Source: an uncultured Bacteroides sp. (GTDB lineage: Bacteria; Bacteroidota; Bacteroidia; Bacteroidales; Bacteroidaceae). Taken from it: a stretch of 64,000 bases of DNA. Of this stretch, positions 1 to 9,200 are shown in pieces. Under the pieces are notes generated by a model. That model was not told where the DNA came from. It saw nothing but the letters and a program-made list of their open reading frames with translations, and searched no databases. Position numbers and translations under genes: made by a program. The stretch covers positions 62,001-126,000 of the forward strand of contig CALUOO010000002.1 of NCBI GenBank assembly GCA_944322345.1, written 5' to 3'. Every line of letters begins with the position of its first letter. Positions within the stretch are counted from its first letter, which is position 1.

Positions 1-1584
1 TCGGAAAAGTGGGCTGTGTTGTTTGATGCCGATTGTCTGGGGAGGAAAACCGAACAGCAGTTCCGATGTGCGGTGGCGGTTATCTTTTGCCAGTCCGGCA
101 ATGGGTATACGAAGTCCCAATTCGTCCTCAATAACTTCTCTTACTACTTCCATTTGCCCCTTTCCACCGTCGGTAATGATGAGATCGGGCAGGGGAGACT
201 GTTCTTCGATGGCTCGTTGATAACGTCTTCTGACAACCTCTTTCATGGAAGCATAGTCATCTGGGCCGATTACAGTCTTAATGTTGTATTTCCGGTAGTC
301 TTTTTTCGACGGTTTCGCTTTTTTGAATACCACACACGCAGCTACGGCATCAGAACCCTGTATGTTGGAGTTGTCGAAACATTCTATCTGCATGGGCAGA
401 TTGTCAAGGTGTAGCTCCTGCTGTATTTCTTTCATCAGTCGTACACTCCTTTGCTCCGGATTGAGCTTTTCTGCCTGTTTCAGTCTGTCAGCCTTATATT
501 GCTTTACGTTGAGGAGTGATAGTTCCAGCAATTTCTTTTTGTCTCCTCGCTGCGGAATGGTGAAAACAACGTCGCTCAGCTCCATGTCTACATGGAAAGG
601 AACGATGATTTCTTTGGAGCGGCTTTTATACCGTTCGCGCATTTCGATGATACCAAGAGCCAGAAGCTCTTCCTTGGTCTCGTTCAGCTTCTTTTTGTAT
701 TCGAAAGTGAAGGCTTGATTGATAGCCCCGTTTGTGATATGCAGATAGTTGATAAATGCAGATTCGTTTTCTCCCTCTTCAATAGAAAAGACATCGATAT
801 TGTGCAATACAGAGCTTACCACTTCCGACTTTGAACGGTAGTTTTCTATCAGCAGATATTTCTCTTTGATCTTTTGTGCTTCTTCAAACCTCATTTCTGC
901 TGCGAGTGCCATCATCCTTTCCTTAAGGAGATGGCTGATCTCTTGTGTGTTTCCTTTGAGAATTTCCTTGATTTCATCGATGTTTTTCAGATATTCCTCG
1001 TGCGATTGCTGCCCGATGCAGGGACCGGCGCAGTTCTTGATGTGGTATTCCAGACAAACATTGAACTTCCCCGCCCGTATATTTTCGGGGGTGAGGTTTA
1101 ACTTGCAGGTGCGTAAGGGATACAGATGCTTTATCAGATCCAATACGGCATACATTGACGGGAGGTGACTGTATGGGCCGTAGTATGAAGATCCGTTCTT
1201 GATGATTTTCCTTGTCTTGAATACTCTGGGGAAGTATTCGTTCTGCACACATATAGATGGGTAGGTTTTGTCATCCTTTAGCAGAACATTGTAACGGGGT
1301 TTGTACTTCTTTATCAGATTATTTTCCAATAGCAGCGCATCTTCTTCCGAGTTGACTACAATATAACGGATATCTGCGATTTTACTGACCAATACTCTTG
1401 TCTTCCCGGGCTGATGTTCCTTGCTGAAGTATGAGTATACTCTTCTTTTGAGATTTTTAGCCTTTCCAACGTAGATTATTACTCCTTCTTCGTTAAGATA
1501 TTGATAGATTCCCGGCTTCTCAGGCAGGTTACCTACAATTCCTTTCAGATATTCATTTATGGGTCTGGCTGCTTCACTACTCAT
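1..1584 (-). CDS. uvrC: Excinuclease ABC subunit C (UvrC), 3' end cut by window
   Basis: UvrC makes both incisions around bulky DNA lesions in nucleotide excision repair, working with UvrA and UvrB in the cytoplasm. The 528 visible residues begin at ATG 1584 with a GIY-YIG nuclease domain (GIY at residues 25-27, YVG at 38-40). A CAGPC motif characteristic of UvrC follows near residue 187, then the UVR-type region and the start of the second endonuclease domain (TSELLFGFPPQTIGIKQ). About 80 residues are missing at the left edge, including the expected helix-hairpin-helix end. The gene starts 26 bp after the apt stop, so mnmG-apt-uvrC looks like one operon. No frameshift is seen in the visible part. 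Confidence 0.95.
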   Translation of the reverse strand, partial: MSSEAARPINEYLKGIVGNLPEKPGIYQYLNEEGVIIYVGKAKNLKRRVYSYFSKEHQPGKTRVLVSKIADIRYIVVNSEEDALLLENNLIKKYKPRYNVLLKDDKTYPSICVQNEYFPRVFKTRKIIKNGSSYYGPYSHLPSMYAVLDLIKHLYPLRTCKLNLTPENIRAGKFNVCLEYHIKNCAGPCIGQQSHEEYLKNIDEIKEILKGNTQEISHLLKERMMALAAEMRFEEAQKIKEKYLLIENYRSKSEVVSSVLHNIDVFSIEEGENESAFINYLHITNGAINQAFTFEYKKKLNETKEELLALGIIEMRERYKSRSKEIIVPFHVDMELSDVVFTIPQRGDKKKLLELSLLNVKQYKADRLKQAEKLNPEQRSVRLMKEIQQELHLDNLPMQIECFDNSNIQGSDAVAACVVFKKAKPSKKDYRKYNIKTVIGPDDYASMKEVVRRRYQRAIEEQSPLPDLIITDGGKGQMEVVREVIEDELGLRIPIAGLAKDNRHRTSELLFGFPPQTIGIKQHSPLFR

Positions 1585-1610
1585 CTTTTTGCCTTATTCT
1601 TATCGTTTGT

Positions 1611-2135
1611 TTATACCGAAAGTACAGACTCAACTTCGACGTCGTCACCAAATATAGCTCTTCCGTTCAGGTCTTTCAGTTCTATTATAAAGTTTACGTA
1701 GACTTTCTTGGGCTTTAGCTTTTTGACGAGTTCGCATGCGGCTTTCATAGTTCCTCCTGTAGCCAATAGGTCGTCGTGTAACAGAACGATGTCATTCTCG
1801 TCGATGGCGTCTTTGTGTATCTGTATGGTGTCTTTCCCATATTCTTTGTCATAGCTCTCTTCTATGGTATCTGCAGGAAGTTTGCCCGGTTTGCGGATAG
1901 GAATAAATCCTGCGTTTAATCTTGTTGCCAAAATAGGAGCCATGATGAAGCCTCTGGACTCGATACCAACAACTTTAGTTATCCCTTTTTCTTTGTACAT
2001 ATCAAATAGCATGTTGGATAACTCTTGCAGACACCACGGGTCTTTGAACAGCGTAGTGACGTCGTAGAATAGAATTCCCGGTATGGGAAAATCGGGAACT
2101 TTTCGGATACTTTTAGTGAGTGTTTCTTTGCTCAT
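1611..2135 (-). CDS. apt: Adenine phosphoribosyltransferase
   Basis: Apt salvages adenine by converting adenine plus PRPP to AMP and pyrophosphate in the cytoplasm. I place the start at ATG 2135 (MSKETLTKSI), giving 174 residues, the usual family length. The longer open frame to 2204 would run over the parS site and into the end of mnmG. The N-terminal DFPIPGILFYDVTTLF segment is typical of Apt, VGIESRGFIMAP is the conserved central loop, and LHDDLLATGGTMKAA is the PRPP-binding motif. It sits between mnmG (56 bp upstream) and uvrC. Ordinary housekeeping gene. Confidence 0.94.
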   Translation of the reverse strand: MSKETLTKSIRKVPDFPIPGILFYDVTTLFKDPWCLQELSNMLFDMYKEKGITKVVGIESRGFIMAPILATRLNAGFIPIRKPGKLPADTIEESYDKEYGKDTIQIHKDAIDENDIVLLHDDLLATGGTMKAACELVKKLKPKKVYVNFIIELKDLNGRAIFGDDVEVESVLSV

Positions 2136-2168
2136 AATCATGCTTTTATGAAGGTTCTTTAAATCATT

Positions 2169-2184
2169 TGTTTCACGTGAAACG
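2169..2184. promoter_or_regulatory. parS: parS-like centromere site
   Basis: TGTTTCACGTGAAACG matches the widely conserved bacterial parS consensus TGTTTCACGTGAAACA at 15 of 16 positions and contains the complete 14-bp palindrome GTTTCACGTGAAAC. ParB binds such sites and spreads to organise origin segregation. It lies in the short gap after the mnmG stop (2192) and before the apt start (2135). mnmG (gidA) is itself close to oriC in many bacteria, so the position fits. Confidence 0.85.
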
Positions 2185-2191
2185 GGGATAC

Positions 2192-4078
2192 CTAACGGCC
2201 GCAAAGTACTAGCAGGACATTGATGTCGCTGGGGGATACTCCCGGTATACGGCTAGCTTGGGCAATTGTCTCCGGGTCGATCTTTGTAAGTTTCTGACGG
2301 GCCTCTGTCGACAAAGATTGAATGGCAGAATAATCAAATTTCCCTTTTATCTTGATGCTCTCTAGTCTACCAAGTTTCTCAGCTATCATACGTTCTCTGT
2401 CTATGTAACCTTGATACTTGATTAGAATTTCTGCAGCTTCAAGAATTTCTTCTTTTCTGTCTGGTTGTGCAGAAGTCACGTTCTCTAATATTCGTTGGAA
2501 TGCTGCAACATGTGGAACTATATTTTCGATAGTCACTTGCGGACGGTTTAGAATATCGATTAGCTTACATCCTTGTCGAAGTGGGGTTGTGCCTATCTTT
2601 TCTAAAGCCTCGTTGATAAGTGCCGGTTTCATGGAGTATCCGTTTACAAAAGAGAGAATCTGCTCAATAGCTTCTTTCTTACTCTTTAGTAATTGGTAAC
2701 GGCCTTCTTTTGCCAACCCTAATTGGTATGCACGTTCGGTTAGCCGCATGTCTGCATCGTCCATACGTAATAGAATACGATATTCTGCTCTTGATGTGAA
2801 CATACGATAAGGCTCGTCTACTCCCTTAGTGACAAGGTCGTCTATTAATACTCCGATATAAGCTTCGTCGCGTGCCAACGTAAACGGCGTTCCGCCATGG
2901 CAGTTGATATGTGCATTGATCCCTGCAACGATTCCTTGTCCTCCTGCTTCTTCGTATCCGGTTGTACCGTTTACTTGTCCTGCGAAGAACAGATTTCTGA
3001 TTATCTTCGATTCCAACGTGTGTTTAAGCTGTGTCGGGTCGAAGTAGTCATACTCGATGGCATATCCCGGCCGGTAGATAACGAGATCCTTGAATGCTGG
3101 AATCTGCTTCAGTGCGGCGATCTGAATATCCATCGGCAGTGAAGAGGAGAATCCGTTCAAGTATAATTCTTGTGTCGTTTCGCCTTCGGGCTCAAGGAAT
3201 AGTTGGTGTTGGTTCCTTTCCGGGAAAGTGACAATTTTGGTCTCGATGCTGGGGCAATAGCGGGGACCGATACTCTGGATTTGTCCGTTGAAAAGGGGAG
3301 AATCCGGTAATCCTTCGCGCAGTATCCGGTGCACTTCTTCGTTGGTATAGCATGTCCAACACTGTAATTGCTTCAGGTGGCGCACACTGGTGTTCATGAA
3401 TGAGAACTTGTGGAAGTCACACTCTCCATCTTGTGTCTCCATCTGGTCGAAGTGCACGCTGCGGGCATCGATACGTACCGGAGTTCCGGTTTTCATTCTG
3501 CCGTAGCTGATGCCGTGCCGGGCGATGGATTCGGTCAGTTGATAAGATGCCGGTTCTGCCATTCGTCCTCCCGGAAGTTTGTGGCGGCCGATGTGCATCA
3601 GACCGTTGAGGAAGGTTCCGGCTGTCAGTACAATACATTTTGCCTTAAAGGTGACTCCCCATGCAGTGACAAGACCGGTAACTTCTCCGTTTTCTACCAG
3701 CAGTTCGCAGACGGTGTCTTGCCATATATGAAGGTTTGGAGTGTTTTCCAACTTCTCTCGCCATGCCCAGATAAACTTGGCACGGTCACACTGTGCGCGG
3801 GGACTCCACATGGCTGGCCCTTTGGATCGGTTGAGTAAGCGGAACTGGATGGCAGTCTCGTCGGTTACTAATCCCATTTGTCCGCCAAGTGCATCAATCT
3901 CACGCACTATCTGTCCTTTGGCGATTCCTCCTACGGCCGGGTTGCAACTCATCTGTGCAATCTTGTTCATGTCCATTGTGATGAGACATGTTTTCGATCC
4001 CAAGTTTGCGGCTGCGGCTGCGGCTTCGCAACCGGCATGTCCGGCTCCGATTACAATAACGTCATACTTAAAGTCCAT
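2192..4078 (-). CDS. mnmG: tRNA uridine-5-carboxymethylaminomethyl modification enzyme MnmG
   Basis: MnmG (GidA) is an FAD enzyme that, with MnmE, installs the cmnm5 group on the wobble uridine of several tRNAs. The 628-residue length is normal. The N-terminal dinucleotide fold is clear (VIVIGAGHAGCEAA, residues about 8-21), followed by the family signature CNPAVGGIAKGQIVREIDAL. A second FAD-contact region (FFAGQVNGTTGYEEAGGQG) lies near residue 365. The C-terminal half has the helical MnmE- and tRNA-binding domain. It is the first gene of the probable mnmG-apt-uvrC operon. A -7 box lies about 40 bp upstream. Confidence 0.97.
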   Translation of the reverse strand: MDFKYDVIVIGAGHAGCEAAAAAANLGSKTCLITMDMNKIAQMSCNPAVGGIAKGQIVREIDALGGQMGLVTDETAIQFRLLNRSKGPAMWSPRAQCDRAKFIWAWREKLENTPNLHIWQDTVCELLVENGEVTGLVTAWGVTFKAKCIVLTAGTFLNGLMHIGRHKLPGGRMAEPASYQLTESIARHGISYGRMKTGTPVRIDARSVHFDQMETQDGECDFHKFSFMNTSVRHLKQLQCWTCYTNEEVHRILREGLPDSPLFNGQIQSIGPRYCPSIETKIVTFPERNQHQLFLEPEGETTQELYLNGFSSSLPMDIQIAALKQIPAFKDLVIYRPGYAIEYDYFDPTQLKHTLESKIIRNLFFAGQVNGTTGYEEAGGQGIVAGINAHINCHGGTPFTLARDEAYIGVLIDDLVTKGVDEPYRMFTSRAEYRILLRMDDADMRLTERAYQLGLAKEGRYQLLKSKKEAIEQILSFVNGYSMKPALINEALEKIGTTPLRQGCKLIDILNRPQVTIENIVPHVAAFQRILENVTSAQPDRKEEILEAAEILIKYQGYIDRERMIAEKLGRLESIKIKGKFDYSAIQSLSTEARQKLTKIDPETIAQASRIPGVSPSDINVLLVLCGR

Positions 4079-4118
4079 CCTTATTTCTCTTACTTTTTTA
4101 TAATCTTATGAAACAGTG

Positions 4119-4126
4119 CAAAGTTA
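4119..4126 (-). promoter_or_regulatory. Probable mnmG promoter, -7 box
   Basis: On the minus strand TAACTTTG matches the Bacteroides -7 consensus TAnnTTTG, 41 bp before the mnmG start. I could not find a convincing TTG -33 element at the usual spacing, so only the -7 element is claimed. Confidence 0.5.
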
Positions 4127-4451
4127 CGGAAAAGTTGCGGATGTTGTATCTGTTGTTCGGTTTCAGCGTTAAAAATGCGGGCAGATGTAAGGAATGGCTG
4201 GAAAAATGCGCTTATTTTCCGGTTAGGGGAATTCTGATTGTTCGCAGATTGCTTCTGTTTGCTTCTTTTTTGTTTGTTATACCTTGTGCTTTCTTACTTA
4301 TTGGCTGCAAATATGTGTTCTTTTGCTTCTTTATGGTAGATTTATTTGTGTATGGATTGAAGAGTGAAATAGAAAAAAGTTCTCCAGTTGAGAACTTGGT
4401 GCGTTTAATTTGGCTTACGGAGAGAGACTTTTTTGTGTCTTGCTGGTGGTT
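4127..4451. other. Non-coding gap between mnmG promoter and hmu operon end
   Basis: AT-rich sequence separating the mnmG promoter from the 3' side of the hmu operon. Short open frames on both strands here have no start context, no recognisable protein features and extreme composition, and I do not believe any of them. Apart from the minisatellite at 4452-4544 I see nothing else. Confidence 0.5.
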
Positions 4452-4544
4452 TACCGAGACCCGGATGTCGGGCATCCCGAGATGGGGGTGTCGGGATTAC
4501 CGAGATCCGGGTGTTGGTGTTACCGGGATGGGGGGTGTCGGAAT
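4452..4544. repeat. GC-rich 23-bp minisatellite, four copies
   Basis: Four consecutive imperfect units of 23, 23, 23 and 24 bp start at 4452, 4475, 4498 and 4521. All share the core taCCGaGAtccGGgTGTcGG. The block is far more GC-rich than the surrounding AT-rich spacer and lies about 80 bp beyond the end of hmuV, between two transcription units. No open frame across it is credible. Confidence 0.85.
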
Positions 4545-4625
4545 AAATGCTGTTGCTTTCTTAGGAGAAGGGCTGACTGCGAACTGCCAGAGCCCAGCTT
4601 GAAAGCTGCGTAAGGATTGTCGGCA

Positions 4626-4952
4626 TTATTCCGGCACGTAGATGATTTCTCCGTTGTCCAGCTCGTAAGCGATGCCGACTTTTTTGCCACGTTTACCGCT
4701 CTGCTTGTCCTGACTTTCGGAGGGTGTGTAGCGATTGATTTTCTGTCCTTCTTTAGTAATGATCTCCATGTTTTCCTTGCCGGGATTCTTGACCATTGTA
4801 AAATCCTCCTGACTGAACATTTCGGTCATGTTGTAGCGGGTGACAAGCGCCACCATCAGTGCTACGGCAAACACCATTGCCACGTCAAACAGGTTGCTGA
4901 CCACGCTCATCGGGTCGTTGTCTTCTTCTTTGTTCAACAGTCTCCGTCTCAT
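4626..4952 (-). CDS. hmuV: HmuV: DUF2149 protein, ExbD-like single-span membrane protein
   Basis: A 108-residue protein of the DUF2149 family, last gene of a six-gene operon with the order of Porphyromonas gingivalis hmuYRSTUV. One membrane span covers about residues 17-40. It carries an Asp at position 23 near its start (SNLFDVAMVFAVALMV), the arrangement seen in ExbD, TolR and MotB, where that Asp is the protonatable residue. The C-terminal part is soluble, charged and presumably periplasmic. The start overlaps the hmuU stop in ATGA, implying translational coupling. My inference is that HmuU and HmuV together form a proton-driven motor like ExbB-ExbD; this is not shown by the sequence alone. 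Confidence 0.8.
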   Translation of the reverse strand: MRRRLLNKEEDNDPMSVVSNLFDVAMVFAVALMVALVTRYNMTEMFSQEDFTMVKNPGKENMEIITKEGQKINRYTPSESQDKQSGKRGKKVGIAYELDNGEIIYVPE

Positions 4953-5551
4953 TGTGCTTTCCGTTTTTCGTTCAACAATTCTGCCAGAAAATCGAGGTTC
5001 GAAAGGTCGCGGACGTACCAGCGCTGTTTGATCTGCTGGGTGATAAAGCCGATACCGCTAGAGAACAGACCGACTACAGTTGTGGCAAATGCCACCTGCA
5101 TGTTGTAAGCCATCGAGGCGATGTCGCCGGTGGAGAGCCCGACCAAAGCCGGTCCCATTGGTATCAATGTACCCATCAACCCCAGCATCGGTCCCATTTT
5201 AGTCAGTGTCTTGGAAATGCCCAGATCCTTGTCTGCTGCTATCTCAAAATCCGATAGCAGACGTTGCACCTGTGCGGGGCTCTCTTTCACCTGTAATACG
5301 CGACGGATATAAGAGAGTACCAGTACGTTGTCCTTCTCGGGCAGGCGGTCGGCCAGCTGGTCGACGGTATCGGCCGTCAGCTGTTCGAATTCAGTACGTA
5401 GCAGAGCTTCTGCCTTACGGATGGCGAGATATTGTCCGAAAAAGTTGCCGATAAGCAGCAGCGAGCGTACAAAAAGGATGATTAATAATACGACTACCGG
5501 AACCAGCAGACCGGTAGAAATCCAATACAGAATGTCTGAAATGTAGTTCAT
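4949..5551 (-). CDS. hmuU: HmuU: MotA/TolQ/ExbB-type proton channel protein
   Basis: A 200-residue inner-membrane protein of the MotA/TolQ/ExbB family, which in other systems couples proton flow to work on a partner across the envelope. One hydrophobic span lies at residues about 8-35, a long cytoplasmic segment follows, and two more spans start near 118 and 150. The first of these holds the family's signature TKMGPMLGLMGTLIPMGPAL. It is preceded by an 8-bp microsatellite that begins at the hmuT stop codon and ends at this start codon. It overlaps hmuV by 4 bp. No ExbD or TolR gene other than hmuV is in the operon. Confidence 0.88.
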   Translation of the reverse strand: MNYISDILYWISTGLLVPVVVLLIILFVRSLLLIGNFFGQYLAIRKAEALLRTEFEQLTADTVDQLADRLPEKDNVLVLSYIRRVLQVKESPAQVQRLLSDFEIAADKDLGISKTLTKMGPMLGLMGTLIPMGPALVGLSTGDIASMAYNMQVAFATTVVGLFSSGIGFITQQIKQRWYVRDLSNLDFLAELLNEKRKAQ

Positions 5552-5590
5552 TTGAGTTTATGAGTTTTAAGTTTATAAGTTTATGAGTTC
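5552..5590 (-). repeat. Octanucleotide microsatellite in front of hmuU
   Basis: Read on the minus strand, units of the type TAAACTCA or TAAACTTA repeat about five times (one unit is 7 bp) from the end of hmuT to the base before the hmuU ATG. The hmuT stop TAA is the first part of a unit. The same octamer occurs eight times before the gene starting at 24129. Confidence 0.85.
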
Positions 5591-6282
5591 TTTTGTCTCT
5601 GAGTCCGGTGCAGCTTGATCCTGCGCAGGAGCATGCCTGCAGCAATTCCTGCAACAATCAGTCCAAGAATGCCTCCCAGTGCGCTCCAGTTGACTTCGCT
5701 GATGCCTGCAACGGCCGTTCTGCCATTGACAGTAGCGACAATGCCGAGAATGGCAATCAGCGCATTGCCAAGAAAGAGCAGCTCGAGGCGCAAGTCCTTT
5801 TCCGGCAGTAGCCATCGCAAAAAGTATGTACCGGCAGGAATCAGCACTAACACTGCTCCTGCCATACTCCATGCTACCAACGGGAAGGAGACGCCGGGAA
5901 AGGAGAAAATCAGAGCGACCAACGCGCTGAACAGTACCGGAAAAATCAGTATGCCGGGAAACCACCGCAAAGCACGGTAAAGCCACAACGTACGCTTTCT
6001 GATGCGTCCGGTTGTCTGTATATGGGCTGCCAGCATGCAAAAAGACATTTGCAGGGCGACTTCCAGCGTCAGCAGAACTGCCGTGTCCTGCATCAGTTCC
6101 GGATTGGCAAGCCAGTCGGCTATTTGTGTTTTAGACTGTTCGATGGCATAGCGCCACATCAGTCCCACAAACAGTGCACTGACTATGGCGATGGCAACAA
6201 CCGACCACCGCTTGCGGTAAGTCTGTTTCAACATGAAATTGAAGCAAACCAAGATCATTAGAATAAATACAACGGTCTCCAT
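5581..6282 (-). CDS. hmuT: HmuT: multi-span membrane protein of the haem operon
   Basis: A 233-residue integral membrane protein with about seven hydrophobic segments (residues roughly 3-15, 25-42, 70-88, 112-132, 135-155, 168-186 and 206-222). I recognise no enzymatic domain. The assignment as HmuT rests on position: it follows hmuS by only 4 bp and precedes the ExbB-like hmuU, as in the P. gingivalis hmuYRSTUV operon. It could be a membrane platform for HmuS or for the HmuU-HmuV pair. Its stop codon lies inside the octamer repeat before hmuU. Confidence 0.7.
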   Translation of the reverse strand: METVVFILMILVCFNFMLKQTYRKRWSVVAIAIVSALFVGLMWRYAIEQSKTQIADWLANPELMQDTAVLLTLEVALQMSFCMLAAHIQTTGRIRKRTLWLYRALRWFPGILIFPVLFSALVALIFSFPGVSFPLVAWSMAGAVLVLIPAGTYFLRWLLPEKDLRLELLFLGNALIAILGIVATVNGRTAVAGISEVNWSALGGILGLIVAGIAAGMLLRRIKLHRTQRQKNS

Positions 6283-6286
6283 ATCC

Positions 6287-9200
6287 TTATCTTCTTCTCC
6301 TTCGTATCACGATGCTTGCCAGTAGTACGACGATTACTGCCACCACTGCCAATACCGCCTTGCTGTTTATACTGTTGGTCTGTTCCTGTGCAGAGGGTGA
6401 CATCTCTTCCTTCTTCATCACCATTCCTTTCTTGTCGCCTGTAGCGGCTGCTTCGCGTATCTGGTTGATGTTCTCGGTGTATTGTGCAGCCGTCTGTGCA
6501 TCTGCTTTAGAGGCAATGAACTGCCGCAGTTTGGCATTGTCGCATACGAATCCGGAACAGGACGGCTTGAACGTGTTTACCAGTTCGGTGTGTACACGGG
6601 TGATGTCTGCCACCTGTTCGTCGCTGGCCTTCCACAGTCCCTTGCGCGCCGATTCCAGCATGACGGCCGTCATCTCTTGTAGTGCCGCCGGGTTCTTCTC
6701 TTCAAAGTATTCGCGGATACCCAGTCCGAACTTGTCTTTCACGTAGACGTTGTAGATTTCGTCCCACATCTCTTTGTCGATTGCCTTTGGTTTCATCACG
6801 TTCCAGCCATAGGTGTTCTGGATGATGGCGGCAAAGGTGCTTGCCGACCCGGCATCGCCTTTCATCTTCTCCTTGATATAGGTGGGATTGAAGATGGTGG
6901 TACGGCTTTCTACACCGATTGCTTCCTTCACTTCCTGCATACGGACGTTGTTCCGGTTGCGGTAGTCGCTCAGATAGGCATCGGGATCTTTTCCCGTCAC
7001 GTTGCGCACGGCAAGGTTCAGACCACCCATGAACTCATAGACGTGATCGAGGCTCAGTGCTCCCCATGTGTTGCTTTGGCGTGGCTGGATGACGGCATCG
7101 GTGCGCGTCAGAGCAGCCTCGAAGGCAAACTGGCGGAAGGCCTCCCAGTTCTTTTCACTGCCGTAGTAGGCACCCATGTTGTTCAGATAGGTATCGGCTA
7201 TTTCCGACTCTTTTTCCCAGCGGTCGCCGCTCATCACCATGCCCTGAATGCCTGTGCCGTAGCCACCGTTTGCCGCTCCGAATACACGGAATGTCGACAC
7301 CTCGCGTGCGTCTTTCGGTGTCAGTCCCTTTTCTATCAGTGTGCGTTCTGCCTCTACTACTCCTGCTGCTACCTGATTCTCGTAAACGTCGTCTGTAGCG
7401 GCTGCTGCCATCTCTACGGCACGGTTAATGAGAAAGAGGCGGGAGGCGGCAATGTCGCGAAGCTGTCCGCTGGTCTGCACCACCACGTCGATACGGGGAC
7501 GTCCCAACTCCTGTGACGGAATCAGACGCAGGTCGGTAACCCGTCCGAACGTGTCGCGTATCGGCTCCACTCCCAGCATATAGAGCACCTGTGCAATGGT
7601 GGCGCCTTCGGTTTCGATAAATTCACCGCTCCACAGCGTATAGCTCACCTTACGGGGAATGCTGTCGTTGTGACGACGGCGATACATTTCGATGGTATTC
7701 TCGGCCAGCCGGATGCCTTTCTCCCATGCCGATTCGCTGGGAGTGGCTTCGGCGTTGATACCATACAGGTTGCGCCCCGTGGGCAGGGTGTTCGGATTGG
7801 CGATAGGGTCGCCGCCCGGCGAGGGCTGGGTGTAGCCGCCGTTCAGAGCATTGAGCATGGATGCAAGCTCCGTTTCGGGACTCTCTGTAAGTGCTTTCCG
7901 GTAGTCGGCTACATGCTTAATGGTACGTTCCACCTCCATGATTGCCAATGCCTTATTGATCTCTTCCTTCGAGTATTCAGTTTTCTTGTCCGCAGCCTTT
8001 TTCATCATGGCTGCCATGCCTTGTTCCTCCTTTTTGCCGGCCGGTGGTTCCTCTGTTGCCTGTTTGCCTGCCATTGCTTCTTTCATCTTCCGGATGGCTT
8101 CCGGAGAGGCTCCCATTTTCTTTGCCATTTCCATTGCCTCGTCCGAAGTCATGTTTTTTGCCATTTCCTTCATCTTGTCCAGCATGGCTTGAGGCATTCG
8201 GCTGTGAGGTTGCTGCTCCTTTTCTTTCTCTTTGGCCGGTACGGTTGCGCCGGTCATTCCTTCGGGCATGCCTCCCGAAGCCGCAGCCATCATCATTGCC
8301 ATCATGCCCGAAGGGGCGTTGCGCTGCTTCTCTATCTCGCGGGCTGCAGCCAGTTCGTCGGGCGTGATGCCTGCCGTATGGCAGACCAGTTCGTCTGTTG
8401 CCAGCGAGGGGTTTGCCAGCAGTCTGTCCACCAGTTCGCGGGCAGGGTTCAGATAGTGTCGGGTGAAGAGCGTCTTGTGCTTTTCGGCGGTTTCGTCTGC
8501 CTTGCCGCTCAACTTGTCCAGCGCCAGCAGACTGTAGGCTATCGGTTCTATGGTCATGGCGCGTACGCTGCTGGTGATACGTTCGTCTTCGTAGGGGATG
8601 CCCATTGTATAGAGTTGTCCGGTAATCTTCTCGGTAGCGAGCTCTTCGGCAAAGTTTTCGATGCGCAGGATGTCTTCTTCGCTGTAGGGTTGGGTGGTCA
8701 GACTGTCCAGCTCCAGTTCGCGGTGGATGCCCAGCCGGACGGTAGCAGCCTTCACGGCAAGCGAAGCGCGCCGAAGGGCTTCCGGTGTGCGGGGAGAGAG
8801 GTCGTTGTAGACCTTGATTTTCTCCATCAGTTCGCGATAGATGCCCCGTACGCTGCTCTCGAGGAAAGGCGGTGTGAGATACGACTGCAATCCGGCATAC
8901 GAGCGGCGTTTGGCAATGACTCCTTCACCTACGTTGGCGATGGAATAGATGTAGAAGTGGGGGAGTGACCCTACGAGGCGGTCAGGCCAGTCGTTGTGGC
9001 TCAGCGCCACCTGCTTGCGGGGTGTAAACTCCAGACTACCGTGTGTGCCGAAGTGGACAAGGGCATCTGCCTTGAAGCCGAACTGTGTCCACAGATACGA
9101 GGCTATGTAGGTGTGCGAGGGAGCAGCGTCCGTGCCGTGTACAATCTTGAAAGCATTGTCGCCTTTGCCTGCCGCATTCTGTGGCAGCAGGACTACGTTG

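Noticed and set aside
4108..4602. 164-residue plus-strand frame upstream of mnmG
   Set aside because: Begins at the mnmG promoter, runs through the minisatellite and has no recognisable features.
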